From an uncultured Eubacteriales bacterium (GTDB lineage: Bacteria > Bacillota > Clostridia > Oscillospirales > Oscillospiraceae): DNA of 37,688 nucleotides. The notes beneath the pieces were generated by a model. It was not told the origin of the DNA. It ran no database searches and saw nothing but the letters and a program-made list of their open reading frames with translations. Location of the stretch: positions 1-37,688 of the forward strand of contig UROF01000024.1 of the NCBI GenBank assembly GCA_900549475.1, written 5' to 3'. Made by a program: the position numbers and the translations under genes. Shown here piece after piece: positions 1 through 7,200 of this stretch (position 1 is the stretch's first letter; each line of letters begins with the position of its first letter).

Positions 1-43
1 TCAGGGTGAAAGATGCTTTCCGCTGCAAACCCTTTTTGTGCAT
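1..43 (-). CDS. 5' end of an unidentified gene, cut by the window edge
   Basis: An ATG at 43-41 on the minus strand is preceded by an AAGGAGGAT ribosome site about five bases upstream (about 48-56). The visible peptide is only 14 residues (MHKKGLQRKASFTL), rich in Lys/Arg and then turning hydrophobic. This would fit the start of a signal peptide or prepilin-like leader, but it is far too short to name. The start signal is clear; the identity is unknown. Confidence 0.5.
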   Translation of the reverse strand, partial: MHKKGLQRKASFTL

Positions 44-146
44 AAAAATCCTCCTTCGGTTTGTTTTACAGAGATGTCCCAACGCAAATCAAATAAAAAA
101 AGTTACACCCTCTCCATACGCTGAACGCGCAAAAGCGTGCGGTTGA

Positions 147-180
147 CCCCAGCTGCCCCCCTCTTTGGGGAGGTGGTTGT
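147..180. repeat. G/C-rich intergenic repeat-like segment
   Basis: The stretch contains CCCC-TCTTT-GGGG and neighbouring C and G runs that can fold on themselves. Short reading frames across it lack ribosome sites. It resembles the intergenic repeat debris common in this bacterial family, but no second copy is visible in the window. Confidence 0.25.
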
Positions 181-232
181 GGGGCCATCTAATAGGGCCG
201 CGGAACCAGAGGTACATTTCGAAGGAAACAAA

Positions 233-273
233 AAATGTGGAAACCGTGGGATTTTCCCACGGTTTCCACATTT
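233..273. repeat. 19-bp perfect inverted repeat (3-nt loop)
   Basis: Arms 233-251 and 255-273 are exact reverse complements around the loop TTT. No T-run follows on the plus strand, so it is not a canonical intrinsic terminator in that direction. On the minus strand the right arm is followed by several T residues (plus-strand A-run at 229-235), so it could end a leftward transcript. It sits in the otherwise empty 44-441 interval between two divergent starts. It could also be a mobile-element palindrome. Confidence 0.6.
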
Positions 274-297
274 CAAAAGATGTCGCTGTCTTTTCAA

Positions 298-327
298 TTG
301 TACTGTGCATTTTCGCTTATATATAGT
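298..327 (+). promoter_or_regulatory. possible promoter for the 442 gene
   Basis: TTGTAC (298-303) and TATAGT (322-327) are separated by 18 bases in an AT-rich stretch. The resulting leader would be about 110 nt before the ATG at 442. The match is moderate only. Confidence 0.35.
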
Positions 328-441
328 AAACTAGACTTACACTTCGTCAGGAGTCAGGAGCTCCATCTGGTATTTTTAGCTCCACATAGGGAGAGCTAGC
401 AGGAGCCTTCAGCACCATATAAACAATAAAGGGGGAGCAAT

Positions 442-975
442 ATGGATATTGAGAAAATCATCGGCACAATAGATGGAAATCCTTATGAACTTTATTCGCT
501 TCGTTGTTTTCTCAATGAGCTAATCGAAGCCGGTGTGGATCTAAGTAAAAACGATTACAATTTACATCCAGCATTTATTGCAATGGAAGATACGTACCGT
601 TTTAATCCCGCCGTACCAGACTCTTGGCTCGTGGAGCGTCTGCTTATTGGAGAATCTCGTCTTGAGCAAATTTATGGTTGCTATGACTTGAGGATTTCCA
701 GAAAGTTGACAGATGCAGAACTTACGGGAGTTGTATGGATGTCTGCACTTTTGGATAAATTTCCGGACTCAGTCAAAACTACCACGGATATTTATGATAA
801 TGTCTATGGTAAGAAAGACGGATTGGCTGATCGCCTAAAAGAATTGGGGATCAATGTGACTGCCTTTTCTGATGAAAGTGAGAAGGTCCGTCTACTTTTC
901 TTTTTGTATTGCTTTGAAAACGGCAACAGCATGTATCTTAAGTTTTTTTTAGTAAACCAACCCTGGAAAATGTAG
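442..975 (+). CDS. unknown protein, probably the N-terminal part of a split gene
   Basis: It encodes 177 residues starting at ATG 442 behind a GGGGGAG ribosome site. I recognise no family. The sequence is acidic and soluble-looking, without signal peptide or membrane segment. The base composition is clearly AT-richer than the chromosome to the right, which suggests acquired DNA. The last residues (after about residue 167) follow an eight-T run at 943-950 and read as a random tail (LVNQPWKM). The -1 frame is open from 942 through to 2285 and gives a more natural continuation. The gene is therefore likely the front of a ~614-residue protein, interrupted by a frameshift that may be programmed, mutational or a sequencing artefact. 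Confidence 0.6.
   Translation: MDIEKIIGTIDGNPYELYSLRCFLNELIEAGVDLSKNDYNLHPAFIAMEDTYRFNPAVPDSWLVERLLIGESRLEQIYGCYDLRISRKLTDAELTGVVWMSALLDKFPDSVKTTTDIYDNVYGKKDGLADRLKELGINVTAFSDESEKVRLLFFLYCFENGNSMYLKFFLVNQPWKM
945..951 (+). other. candidate -1 slippery heptamer (T_TTT_TTA)
   Basis: In the frame of the upstream gene the codons here are TTT TTA preceded by T, the same heptamer as the HIV-1 gag-pol site. Slipping back one base gives TTT TTT and then AGT AAA CCA, entering the frame that stays open to 2285. The zero frame ends 24 nt later, at 973-975. A plain homopolymer indel would look the same. Confidence 0.45.
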
Positions 976-980
976 ACAAT

Positions 981-1006
981 TTTCGGGTGGGCGACATCAC
1001 CCGAAA
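981..1006. repeat. 9-bp hairpin between the two halves of the split gene
   Basis: TTTCGGGTG (981-989) pairs exactly with CACCCGAAA (998-1006) around an 8-nt loop. It begins about 29 nt after the slippery heptamer, which is further than usual for a frameshift stimulator. It lies within the second reading frame if that frame is read through. Confidence 0.55.
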
Positions 1007-1016
1007 CGGAGAAATG

Positions 1017-2285
1017 ATGAGGAAACTGAAAAACTCCGTAGCCAGGGGTATTTCAGACTACGCTTCCCGGACTATACAGGAAACCCTGGTCGATATTATT
1101 CTGCAGTGGCAAGATGAGCTTATCAAAGTGCATGAAATCTCTCAGGCACTAACTCCAGAACTTAACATTCAGGATTTGCAGCGCATCAATAATAACCTCG
1201 ATCAGCTGATGATATTTACTTCAAATTCCGAAAATCATCTTGGTAAATATCAGCATTCACTGCTTGAGACATTTTATCTGAAATTGTGTCAGCACGAGAA
1301 TATAGGCCGACAACACGACCTGTTAGATCTCCAAACCAGAATCAAACCCGTATCAGAAATGTCAACTGCGGGCAATATTACGCCACTTAAATACAAACAT
1401 GTGCAGAAAAAAGATATCTCCCTTTATATAGAAAACAATCGCTCGTTATTGACCCGGATCGTTTTTAACAAACAAGACATTACCAGTAATGAATATGCCA
1501 AATTTGATCGGATAGCCGCCGATATCCCAACGTTCATAGAGGTTTTAAGCGACAACACTTTTTATAAACGCAGCAAAACAATTCCTGCTGCACTGATTGT
1601 TTCCTATCTCCTGATCGCAAACTCCCCCATAGTAAAGGAACGCCTTCCCAATCCATTTTATCACTATAAAACCAGCGATCAAAAGACCCTCAATGCCGAG
1701 CGAAAAAACGGAATACAGGCTTTCCGTAAAAATCAGATCGCTCTCATCTTTTTGGTAATAAGACAGATGGACGTTCTTCTGGGAAGAACACAGGAGCGGA
1801 GTATTCTGGACCAAATTGAAATCAAGGTTGATAAAATCATCCGGAAGATTCTTTCTTGTAACTCCACTGGGGATATGTTAAGACTTCACGACTTTTTCCT
1901 GCAGCAATTTCAAGTCTTGTCAATGCAACAATGCTTGATAGACAATGAGTTCCAGAAATTCAGGAACGCCTTAAACAACAGATACGACATCCTCTTCCCC
2001 GACCAGGTGCAATATGACTGTCTGTGGGGAACCCTCTTTGGTTCTGACTTTACTTTGTCATTGGCAAGTCGGATTAACGAATATATATGTCAAACCGAAG
2101 CAAGGGGCCATAAAGAAAACTATCCTATCTTCTTTGGACCTCCTGAAGGAGAAGAATGTTGGTGGGAAAATTTCATAATTCTTTTTACAATCGATCCATC
2201 AGCAGAGTCCATCACATTAGTTGACTTCTATTTTGTATTTTCCGAAAAAGAAAAACAATTTCTGTTGGAACATGACATTTATTAA
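1017..2285 (+). CDS. unknown protein, probably the C-terminal part of a split gene
   Basis: If translated alone, the most likely start is ATG 1017, with GGAG at 1008-1011 (weak); ATG 1014 is the alternative. The product is about 422 residues. I recognise no family or motif. It has a helical N-terminal region, no signal peptide and no clear membrane segment, and ends in an acidic/aromatic tail. The frame is open without a stop from 942, so it fuses cleanly to the upstream gene by a -1 shift at the T-run. AT-rich codon use matches the upstream half and differs from the core genes. It probably is cargo of the integrative element that ends at the tRNA-Ser gene. Confidence 0.6.
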   Translation: MRKLKNSVARGISDYASRTIQETLVDIILQWQDELIKVHEISQALTPELNIQDLQRINNNLDQLMIFTSNSENHLGKYQHSLLETFYLKLCQHENIGRQHDLLDLQTRIKPVSEMSTAGNITPLKYKHVQKKDISLYIENNRSLLTRIVFNKQDITSNEYAKFDRIAADIPTFIEVLSDNTFYKRSKTIPAALIVSYLLIANSPIVKERLPNPFYHYKTSDQKTLNAERKNGIQAFRKNQIALIFLVIRQMDVLLGRTQERSILDQIEIKVDKIIRKILSCNSTGDMLRLHDFFLQQFQVLSMQQCLIDNEFQKFRNALNNRYDILFPDQVQYDCLWGTLFGSDFTLSLASRINEYICQTEARGHKENYPIFFGPPEGEECWWENFIILFTIDPSAESITLVDFYFVFSEKEKQFLLEHDIY

Positions 2286-2398
2286 AGCCCAGTTATTCCA
2301 CAACAGGACTTAACGATCCGCCTGTGTGACTGCAGACAGTCGGAACCCTCAGAACAACCGCACAGCTTTTCTGCTGTCAGCTTCTGATCCAAAACAGT

Positions 2399-2446
2399 AA
2401 AAAGATAGCACTGCCGGCAAAGTTGCTCGCAGTGCTATCTTTTTAT
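2399..2446. terminator. bidirectional intrinsic terminator
   Basis: A 16-bp perfect stem (2399-2414 with 2429-2444) is flanked by A5 and T5. It closes the 442-2285 unit. The rest of 2286-2640 shows a small hairpin near 2362-2378 and a run TTGAAAAAA/TTTTTTCAA at about 2550-2582, but no gene. Confidence 0.85.
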
Positions 2447-2640
2447 GTTCTTCTACCACTGTCAGCATCCGGCAAAAACAAATGGTTGATTCACTGGAGC
2501 CGAACACCACCGCATCTGCTTCAAGGGGTACGTCCCGCTGGAAAAGAATTGAAAAAAAACATTTTTCCCCGGTTTTTTCAAGGCACGATTTTAGATAAAC
2601 TGTATTCAGCCCGGGGCAAAAAAGATTATGGAGGAGTTTT

Positions 2641-2982
2641 ATGCAGCAGCCACTCGAGTTCTACCAATCTATAGACAGCCAAGCCTGTCCTAATGATTCA
2701 AAGCTCACAAAGAAGCTTCGTAAAATGACTAAGCGCGCCGTCAAAAAATCGAACAAGCACAAAAAAAGAGAGAAAGAACTTGCCATCGAGCTGCGCTTTG
2801 AGCGGCGCTTGAATGCTGAGCGGGAGCAGCGTTACCAGCTAGAAAGCCAGCTGCGAATCGCGCTGTTTCTCCTGAACGCCCACTCCACGCCAAGCAGTCC
2901 ATCATCTTCTTGCCCATTTCCTGCAGCTTTACCTGCGGCATCAGCTACGGAATCCGCAAAGGAGGAGACAAATGAAATTTAA
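2641..2982 (+). CDS. small charged coiled-coil protein of the mobile element
   Basis: It encodes 113 residues starting at ATG 2641 after a GGAGGA ribosome site. Residues about 20-70 are a highly charged Lys/Arg/Glu helix likely to form a coiled coil. The C-terminal third is Ser/Pro/Ala-rich and looks disordered. I recognise no family. Its end overlaps the start of the ATPase gene by 11 bases, so the two are translationally coupled. A role as an accessory to that ATPase (replication or DNA binding) is inference from this coupling. Confidence 0.6.
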   Translation: MQQPLEFYQSIDSQACPNDSKLTKKLRKMTKRAVKKSNKHKKREKELAIELRFERRLNAEREQRYQLESQLRIALFLLNAHSTPSSPSSSCPFPAALPAASATESAKEETNEI

Positions 2983-4621
2983 TATTGTCAGCAGGCAGGG
3001 GGTTTTACAGACAGCGGATGACGGGACGCCGCTGGCCAACTTCGGTTTTGGGTGCGTCCAGCCTCTCTATTCCCCAGCGGATCTCCAAAAAATCGAGGGG
3101 ATCCAGGTGGAAATCCTCCACACCGGCGCCTGCAGGTCGATTTGCCTCGACCTGCAGGCATCTGACCTGATGGGTCAGATCTGCAGCAAAATCCCCACTT
3201 GCCGGATCCTTCAGCCGCGGCTGAGAGGGCATATGGACGCCTATCTGATCGATCAGGCAAACGCTGCCCGTTCTTCCGGAGTTCCCACTCTGTATTTTCG
3301 AAAGCACGGTCTATACCGCCTGTGGACGGGGTGCTGGGCCTACGTCTGCGGCGATACCGTCCTGGGGCTGCCGCAGGGATACGAGAGCAAAATCGTCGAG
3401 GATGTCGCCTGTGCTCACTTGGTTCGGAGAGAAGACGAACCAGCACCTTCTGCTACTCAGAAATTTTGCCAGCGTCTGCAGGCCTGTGACCACATTCTGC
3501 TGCCTGTCTGGGGCTTTACCATCCTGGCAAGCCTGCACTCATGCATCCGGCAGCTTGATCTAACCACCTTTCCCTCACTGGCCATTATAGGTGGGCAAAA
3601 CCTAGGGAAAACTACCCTAGCGCAGAGATATGCCCTGCTATATGACGATACGGGTAACCCTGGTCGCTATTGGGGGCAGCTGGATGCCCATTCCACGGCA
3701 GCAGCCACCATCGACCTGGTAAGCCGCTATCGGGACCAAGCTGTCCTGGTTGATGATCTGGCCAAGAGCGATGCCGCTGTCGAGCAGCGGGCCCGCCTAA
3801 ATTTGATTTCTGAGGTCCTCCGTTTTGCCGCCAACGACGTGAGCCGGATGCGAATCTCTTCCCGGAAGCAGCTGGACGAGCGTTTTTGCCAGGCCGGACT
3901 GGTTTTCAGCGGAGAATTCCATATGCGCAACCCCTCCGATCTGACACGCCTGATCGTCATCTATCTCACCGCGCCCATGAGCGGCGGACACGCTGACGAT
4001 CGGGCCTTGGCGGCTACGACTTTTTACCATTTTGTCCTCTGGCTGCTGCCCCGCTTAGACGAAGAACTGGCTGAGGCAGACCACATCCTGCAGGCAGCTC
4101 CATCCAGAAACTCCATCCGTCTTCAGAAAAATTACGCCATTTTGCTCTGGGCCATCCGGCTGTTTTATCGCTTTGCAGCAGACATAGGGGCTGTCACAGA
4201 AGGCTATTATTCAGGGGCGACGGCCCGGGCAAAGGATATTCTGGATAAGCTGCTGGATGCGCAGAGCCGCGCGATATCACAGAGTACCCTTCCGGCTCCC
4301 CGTGGGAATCTGAGCTGGTACATCGTGGACGGATACCACAAAGGAAAATTTTCTGTCGCAGCACAGCGGAAGCTCCTTGGGGAATATGACTGCATCGTGG
4401 AAAAGGATGCTCTTTGCATTCGCACCGATTCACTTCATCGCTTTTTTGTCACACACACGCCCTACTGCGATCTGAGCAAAACAGAGATGAACCGCCGGTT
4501 GATTGCAGAGGGAGCGCTTCTGAAAGGCCGTGAAAATCGCTCCGCCAAGAAGAAAATTCATGGCCGCCGGTTCCTGGAACTCAGCTTCGCGGCACTAAAG
4601 AAGGCTGCCCTCATGTACTGA
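2972..4621 (+). CDS. P-loop ATPase/helicase-like replication protein of a mobile element
   Basis: It encodes 549 residues starting at ATG 2972 behind AAGGAGG. A Walker A motif GGQNLGKTT lies at residues 207-215 and a Walker B-like VLVDDL at 258-263. About 200 residues precede the ATPase core, and a basic C-terminal part ends in a winged-helix-like stretch (NRRLIAEGALLKG). The order resembles the DUF927-type helicase/primase-associated ATPases of integrative elements, though I cannot confirm the family by reading. The neighbouring integrase and excisionase-like genes make a role in element replication or maintenance likely. A frame in the opposite strand is only a shadow. Confidence 0.55.
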   Translation: MKFNIVSRQGVLQTADDGTPLANFGFGCVQPLYSPADLQKIEGIQVEILHTGACRSICLDLQASDLMGQICSKIPTCRILQPRLRGHMDAYLIDQANAARSSGVPTLYFRKHGLYRLWTGCWAYVCGDTVLGLPQGYESKIVEDVACAHLVRREDEPAPSATQKFCQRLQACDHILLPVWGFTILASLHSCIRQLDLTTFPSLAIIGGQNLGKTTLAQRYALLYDDTGNPGRYWGQLDAHSTAAATIDLVSRYRDQAVLVDDLAKSDAAVEQRARLNLISEVLRFAANDVSRMRISSRKQLDERFCQAGLVFSGEFHMRNPSDLTRLIVIYLTAPMSGGHADDRALAATTFYHFVLWLLPRLDEELAEADHILQAAPSRNSIRLQKNYAILLWAIRLFYRFAADIGAVTEGYYSGATARAKDILDKLLDAQSRAISQSTLPAPRGNLSWYIVDGYHKGKFSVAAQRKLLGEYDCIVEKDALCIRTDSLHRFFVTHTPYCDLSKTEMNRRLIAEGALLKGRENRSAKKKIHGRRFLELSFAALKKAALMY

Positions 4622-4749
4622 CGGCCATAAATCGTCGTTTTCGGACACAGATACCTGCCGCACCACAGCTTCCGATCCCAGCGATCCCGCACCTATATAC
4701 TATATCTATGAAACATGTATCTATCAATGATTATAGGGAGGTCTTATTC

Positions 4750-4989
4750 ATGCCAGCTAAGCAACATCTTCCACCAACTTTGACAGCCCAGGAAGCCGCC
4801 CAGCTACTGGGCCACAAAATCCATCAGGTCTACGCGCTTCTCCGCTCCGGCCAGATTTGTTCCGTACGGATCGGGAGATCATACCGGATCCCCCGCCATG
4901 CCATGGAACAGTACCTGGAAGTCGCACAAAGCGGACTGGCCTCATCATCAACCGAAAGGAGGAACATCTATCATGAAATCCATCGATGA
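4750..4989 (+). CDS. excisionase-like HTH protein (first of two)
   Basis: It encodes 79 residues. The start at ATG 4750 is chosen because GGGAGG lies at 4736-4741; an upstream in-frame ATG at 4708 lacks such a site. Residues about 10-55 match the MerR-like helix-turn-helix of the excisionase/HTH_17 family: a TAQEAAQLLG helix, then VYALLRSGQI, and a VRIGRSYRIPR wing. Such proteins bend DNA at att sites or act as regulators. It overlaps the next gene by 17 bases and lies 5' of the integrase, as expected for a recombination module. Confidence 0.75.
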   Translation: MPAKQHLPPTLTAQEAAQLLGHKIHQVYALLRSGQICSVRIGRSYRIPRHAMEQYLEVAQSGLASSSTERRNIYHEIHR

Positions 4990-5194
4990 GAGAACTGACA
5001 TCATCTGCCCCTATCTTCAGGAAGAGGATCTCCCGGCGGTTCTGACTGTAGAAGAAGTCAGGACTATTCTCAGGATCGGGCGTAGCGCCGCGTACCATCT
5101 GATCCATACCGGGCAGCTCAAGCGCATAAACGTCGGCGGCAAGTTCCTGATCCCCCGGCACGAGCTGTACCGCTTCCTCAGCAACGCAGTATAG
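4973..5194 (+). CDS. excisionase-like HTH protein (second of two)
   Basis: It encodes 73 residues starting at ATG 4973 with AAAGGAGG at 4955-4962; a longer frame from 4898 has no ribosome site. It carries the same HTH_17 fold as its neighbour: LTVEEVRTILRIGRSAAY, then LIHTGQLKRINVGGKFLIPR, near the C-terminus. The two genes share layout but not close sequence, so this is an old duplication or two separate members. It ends 36 bases before the integrase. One probably acts as the excisionase and the other as a regulator; which is which cannot be told. Confidence 0.8.
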   Translation: MKSIDERTDIICPYLQEEDLPAVLTVEEVRTILRIGRSAAYHLIHTGQLKRINVGGKFLIPRHELYRFLSNAV

Positions 5195-5230
5195 CGAAGG
5201 CCATCCAATCTACTGCAAGAGGGAAAAATC

Positions 5231-6436
5231 ATGGCAAGAAAAACCGTCACCGGGCGAAATGCCCCCGGCACCGGCAGTATCCGGAAAAAAATTGTACACC
5301 GAAACGGCCAGGAATACACCTACTGGGAAGCCCGGCTAACGGTAGGATTTGATGCCGGCACAGGGAAGCAAGTGCAACGATCCTTCACCGGCAAAACCCA
5401 GAAAGAGGTGCGCCAGCGGATGCAGGCCGCCGCTGTGGCCATCAATACCGGCACATACACAGAGCCCAGCAAGATCACCGTGGGCGAGTGGCTGGATCTC
5501 TGGTCCGCAGATTACCTGGGAGGCGTAAAGCCCTTTACGGTAATCTCCTACACAAATCAGATCCGCAATCACATTAAGCCCGCCCTGGGCGCCGTCCGGC
5601 TGGAAGCATTGGATACCAATGTGATTCAACGGTTTTATAACAACCTGCAAAGCGGATCGCAGGGGAAAAAACAGCTTTCCCCCAAAACCATCAAAAACAT
5701 CCACGGTGTCCTCCATAAGGCGCTCCAGCAGGCGGTGGCCGTCGGGTATCTCCGCTTCAATCCATCGGATGCCTGCACACTTCCTCGAATTGTCCGAAAA
5801 GAACTGGCTCCTCTGGACGAGGAGGAGAGCCTGGCCTTTCTCCGCGCAATTCAAGGGCATCCTATGGAAGATCTGTTTAAGGTTGCCCTGTTCACCGGCA
5901 TGCGGGAAGGGGAGGTCCTGGGCCTTATGTGGGACTGCGTGAATTTTGAAAACGGCACCATCCTGATCAATAAGCAGCTTCAGCGGGAAAAGAAGAAGGG
6001 CGGACGATATGTATTTGCCCCCCTGAAAAATGACAAGGCCCGCAGCATTACCCCCGCCCCCTCCATTATGGAGGTCCTGAAGCGCCACTATGCCGCTCAG
6101 CAGGAGCAGCGGTGCCTGGCAGGGAAGGCCTGGACAGAGTCCGGTCTGGTCTTTACCAATGAACTGGGCGATCACCTGGCCACACATACGGTCTACAGCA
6201 ACTTTAAACGGATTGCCGCCGCCATTGGGCGTCCGGATGCCCGCTTCCACGACCTCCGCCACAGCTACGCGGTGGCCGCAATCCGTTCCGGCGATGACAT
6301 CAAAACAGTCCAGGGGAATCTGGGCCATGCCACTGCAGCATTTACCCTGGATGTCTACGGGCATGTGACCGACCAAATGAAGCGGGAGAGCGCCGCCAGG
6401 ATGGAATCCTATCTAAAGGAGGTTTTGAAGCTCTGA
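5231..6436 (+). CDS. tyrosine-type site-specific integrase
   Basis: It encodes 401 residues starting at ATG 5231. The N-terminal ~70 residues form an arm-site (AP2-like) DNA-binding domain. A SAM-like core-binding domain spans about 80-180, and the catalytic domain about 195-395. Visible catalytic residues are R225 (FTGMREGE), a lysine at 266 or 269 (LKNDKAR), H340 and R343 (HDLRH), H366 (LGHAT) and the nucleophile Y376 (DVYGH). This is the Tn916/phage Int layout at full length. The gene points into the 3' end of a tRNA-Ser gene 79 bases away, which marks that side as the likely attachment site. It looks intact. Confidence 0.95.
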   Translation: MARKTVTGRNAPGTGSIRKKIVHRNGQEYTYWEARLTVGFDAGTGKQVQRSFTGKTQKEVRQRMQAAAVAINTGTYTEPSKITVGEWLDLWSADYLGGVKPFTVISYTNQIRNHIKPALGAVRLEALDTNVIQRFYNNLQSGSQGKKQLSPKTIKNIHGVLHKALQQAVAVGYLRFNPSDACTLPRIVRKELAPLDEEESLAFLRAIQGHPMEDLFKVALFTGMREGEVLGLMWDCVNFENGTILINKQLQREKKKGGRYVFAPLKNDKARSITPAPSIMEVLKRHYAAQQEQRCLAGKAWTESGLVFTNELGDHLATHTVYSNFKRIAAAIGRPDARFHDLRHSYAVAAIRSGDDIKTVQGNLGHATAAFTLDVYGHVTDQMKRESAARMESYLKEVLKL

Positions 6437-6477
6437 AAGGGAAAAAATAAGGGAAAACACCTGTGCCATGACAACAG

Positions 6478-6512
6478 AAAAAGCCTGAAACCATTGCGGT
6501 TTCAGGCTTTTT
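6478..6512. terminator. bidirectional terminator between integrase and tRNA-Ser
   Basis: A perfect 15-bp stem (6478-6492 with 6498-6512) starts with A5 and ends with T5, loop 6493-6497. It can stop both the integrase and the leftward tRNA-Ser transcript. If it is the tRNA's native terminator, the element's crossover lies to its left. Confidence 0.9.
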
Positions 6513-6515
6513 CCT

Positions 6516-6607
6516 TGGCGCAGAAGGAGGGATTTGAACCCTCGCGCGCTTTTTACACGCCTACTCCCTTAGCAGGGGAGCCCCTTCGGCCACTTGGGTA
6601 CTTCTGC
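6516..6607 (-). tRNA. tRNA-Ser (anticodon GCT)
   Basis: The acceptor GCAGAAG (6601-6607) pairs with 6520-6526. Discriminator G and an encoded CCA lie at 6516-6519. A TTCAAAT T-loop and a long variable arm are present, and the anticodon loop reads CT-GCT-AA. This is a class II tRNA reading AGC/AGU. Its 3' end faces the integrase, so it is the probable integration target. Confidence 0.95.
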
Positions 6608-6643
6608 ATAGCCATATGTCGTTGTCCCGGTCTTACTTAAAAA

Positions 6644-6731
6644 TGGCGGAGAGAGTGGGATTCGAACCCACGGATGCTTTCACATCGCCGGTTTTCAAGA
6701 CCGGTTCCTTAAACCGCTCGGACATCTCTCC
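6644..6731 (-). tRNA. tRNA-Ser (anticodon TGA)
   Basis: The acceptor GGAGAGA (6725-6731) pairs with 6648-6654. Discriminator G and an encoded CCA lie at 6644-6647. A long variable arm, a TTCGAAT T-loop and the anticodon loop CT-TGA-AA identify a UCA-reading tRNA-Ser. It lies 36 bp upstream of the other tRNA-Ser and is probably co-transcribed from the promoter at 6756-6784. Confidence 0.95.
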
Positions 6732-6755
6732 CAATCGGTCTCAGGCGCAGTAAAG

Positions 6756-6784
6756 ATGATACCATGTCTCAACAATTTTGTCAA
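6756..6784 (-). promoter_or_regulatory. promoter of the tRNA-Ser pair
   Basis: On the minus strand TTGACA (6784-6779) and TATCAT (6761-6756) are separated by 17 bases. Transcription would begin about 20 bases before the first tRNA. Confidence 0.75.
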
Positions 6785-6816
6785 CGAAAATTATTTTATT
6801 TTTTTTAAAAAAACAC

Positions 6817-6845
6817 TTGCAAATTCCTTCAGAGTGTGGTATCGT
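6817..6845 (+). promoter_or_regulatory. promoter of tRNA-Pro
   Basis: TTGCAA (6817-6822), a 17-base spacer and TATCGT (6840-6845) lie 37 bases before the tRNA-Pro 5' end. It is divergent from the tRNA-Ser promoter. Confidence 0.6.
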
Positions 6846-6882
6846 ATTCTAGCTGGCAGCAAGAGGGCTGCAAAACAGAATA

Positions 6883-6960
6883 TCCGGGTGTGGCGAAGTT
6901 TGGTATCGCGCTTGAATGGGGTTCAAGAGGCCGCTGGTTCGAATCCAGTCACTCGGACCA
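6883..6960 (+). tRNA. tRNA-Pro (anticodon GGG)
   Basis: Acceptor TCCGGGT pairs with ACTCGGA with one G-T pair. The anticodon stem is CTTGA/TCAAG with loop AT-GGG-GT, followed by a TTCGAAT T-loop and an encoded CCA at 6958-6960. It is followed at once by a terminator. Confidence 0.95.
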
Positions 6961-6993
6961 TCGGAGTATCCTTCGGGATGCTCCGATTTTTTT
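6961..6993 (+). terminator. intrinsic terminator of tRNA-Pro
   Basis: An 11-bp stem (6961-6971 with 6976-6986, one G-T pair) has a TTCG loop and is followed by T7. Confidence 0.9.
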
Positions 6994-7157
6994 ATGCGCC
7001 CCCTGTTATCACACCTCATACCAGGCAGCGGCAGAGACTCCCTGAATTGCCCATGGGAGTATGATATCCCAATATATGATTTTTTATAGCACCTGTCACA
7101 CCTTCTTTCGGCCACTAAGCCGAATAGCCGACAGCCATCCGAATAGACAGAATACAC

Positions 7158-7190
7158 AGGCCCCCTGCCGTCGTAAACGGCAGGGGGCCT
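7158..7190. terminator. strong hairpin 3' of the lipoprotein gene
   Basis: A 14-bp perfect GC-rich stem (7158-7171 with 7177-7190) has a 5-nt loop. It lies 10 bases beyond the stop of the minus-strand gene. No clear T-run follows on either side, so it may act as an mRNA 3' stabiliser as well as a terminator. Confidence 0.6.
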
Positions 7191-7200
7191 ACCTATTTAA

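Noticed and set aside
137..334. Short frames across the G/C-rich and palindromic stretch
   Set aside because: They have no ribosome site, and their sequence is dictated by the inverted repeat.
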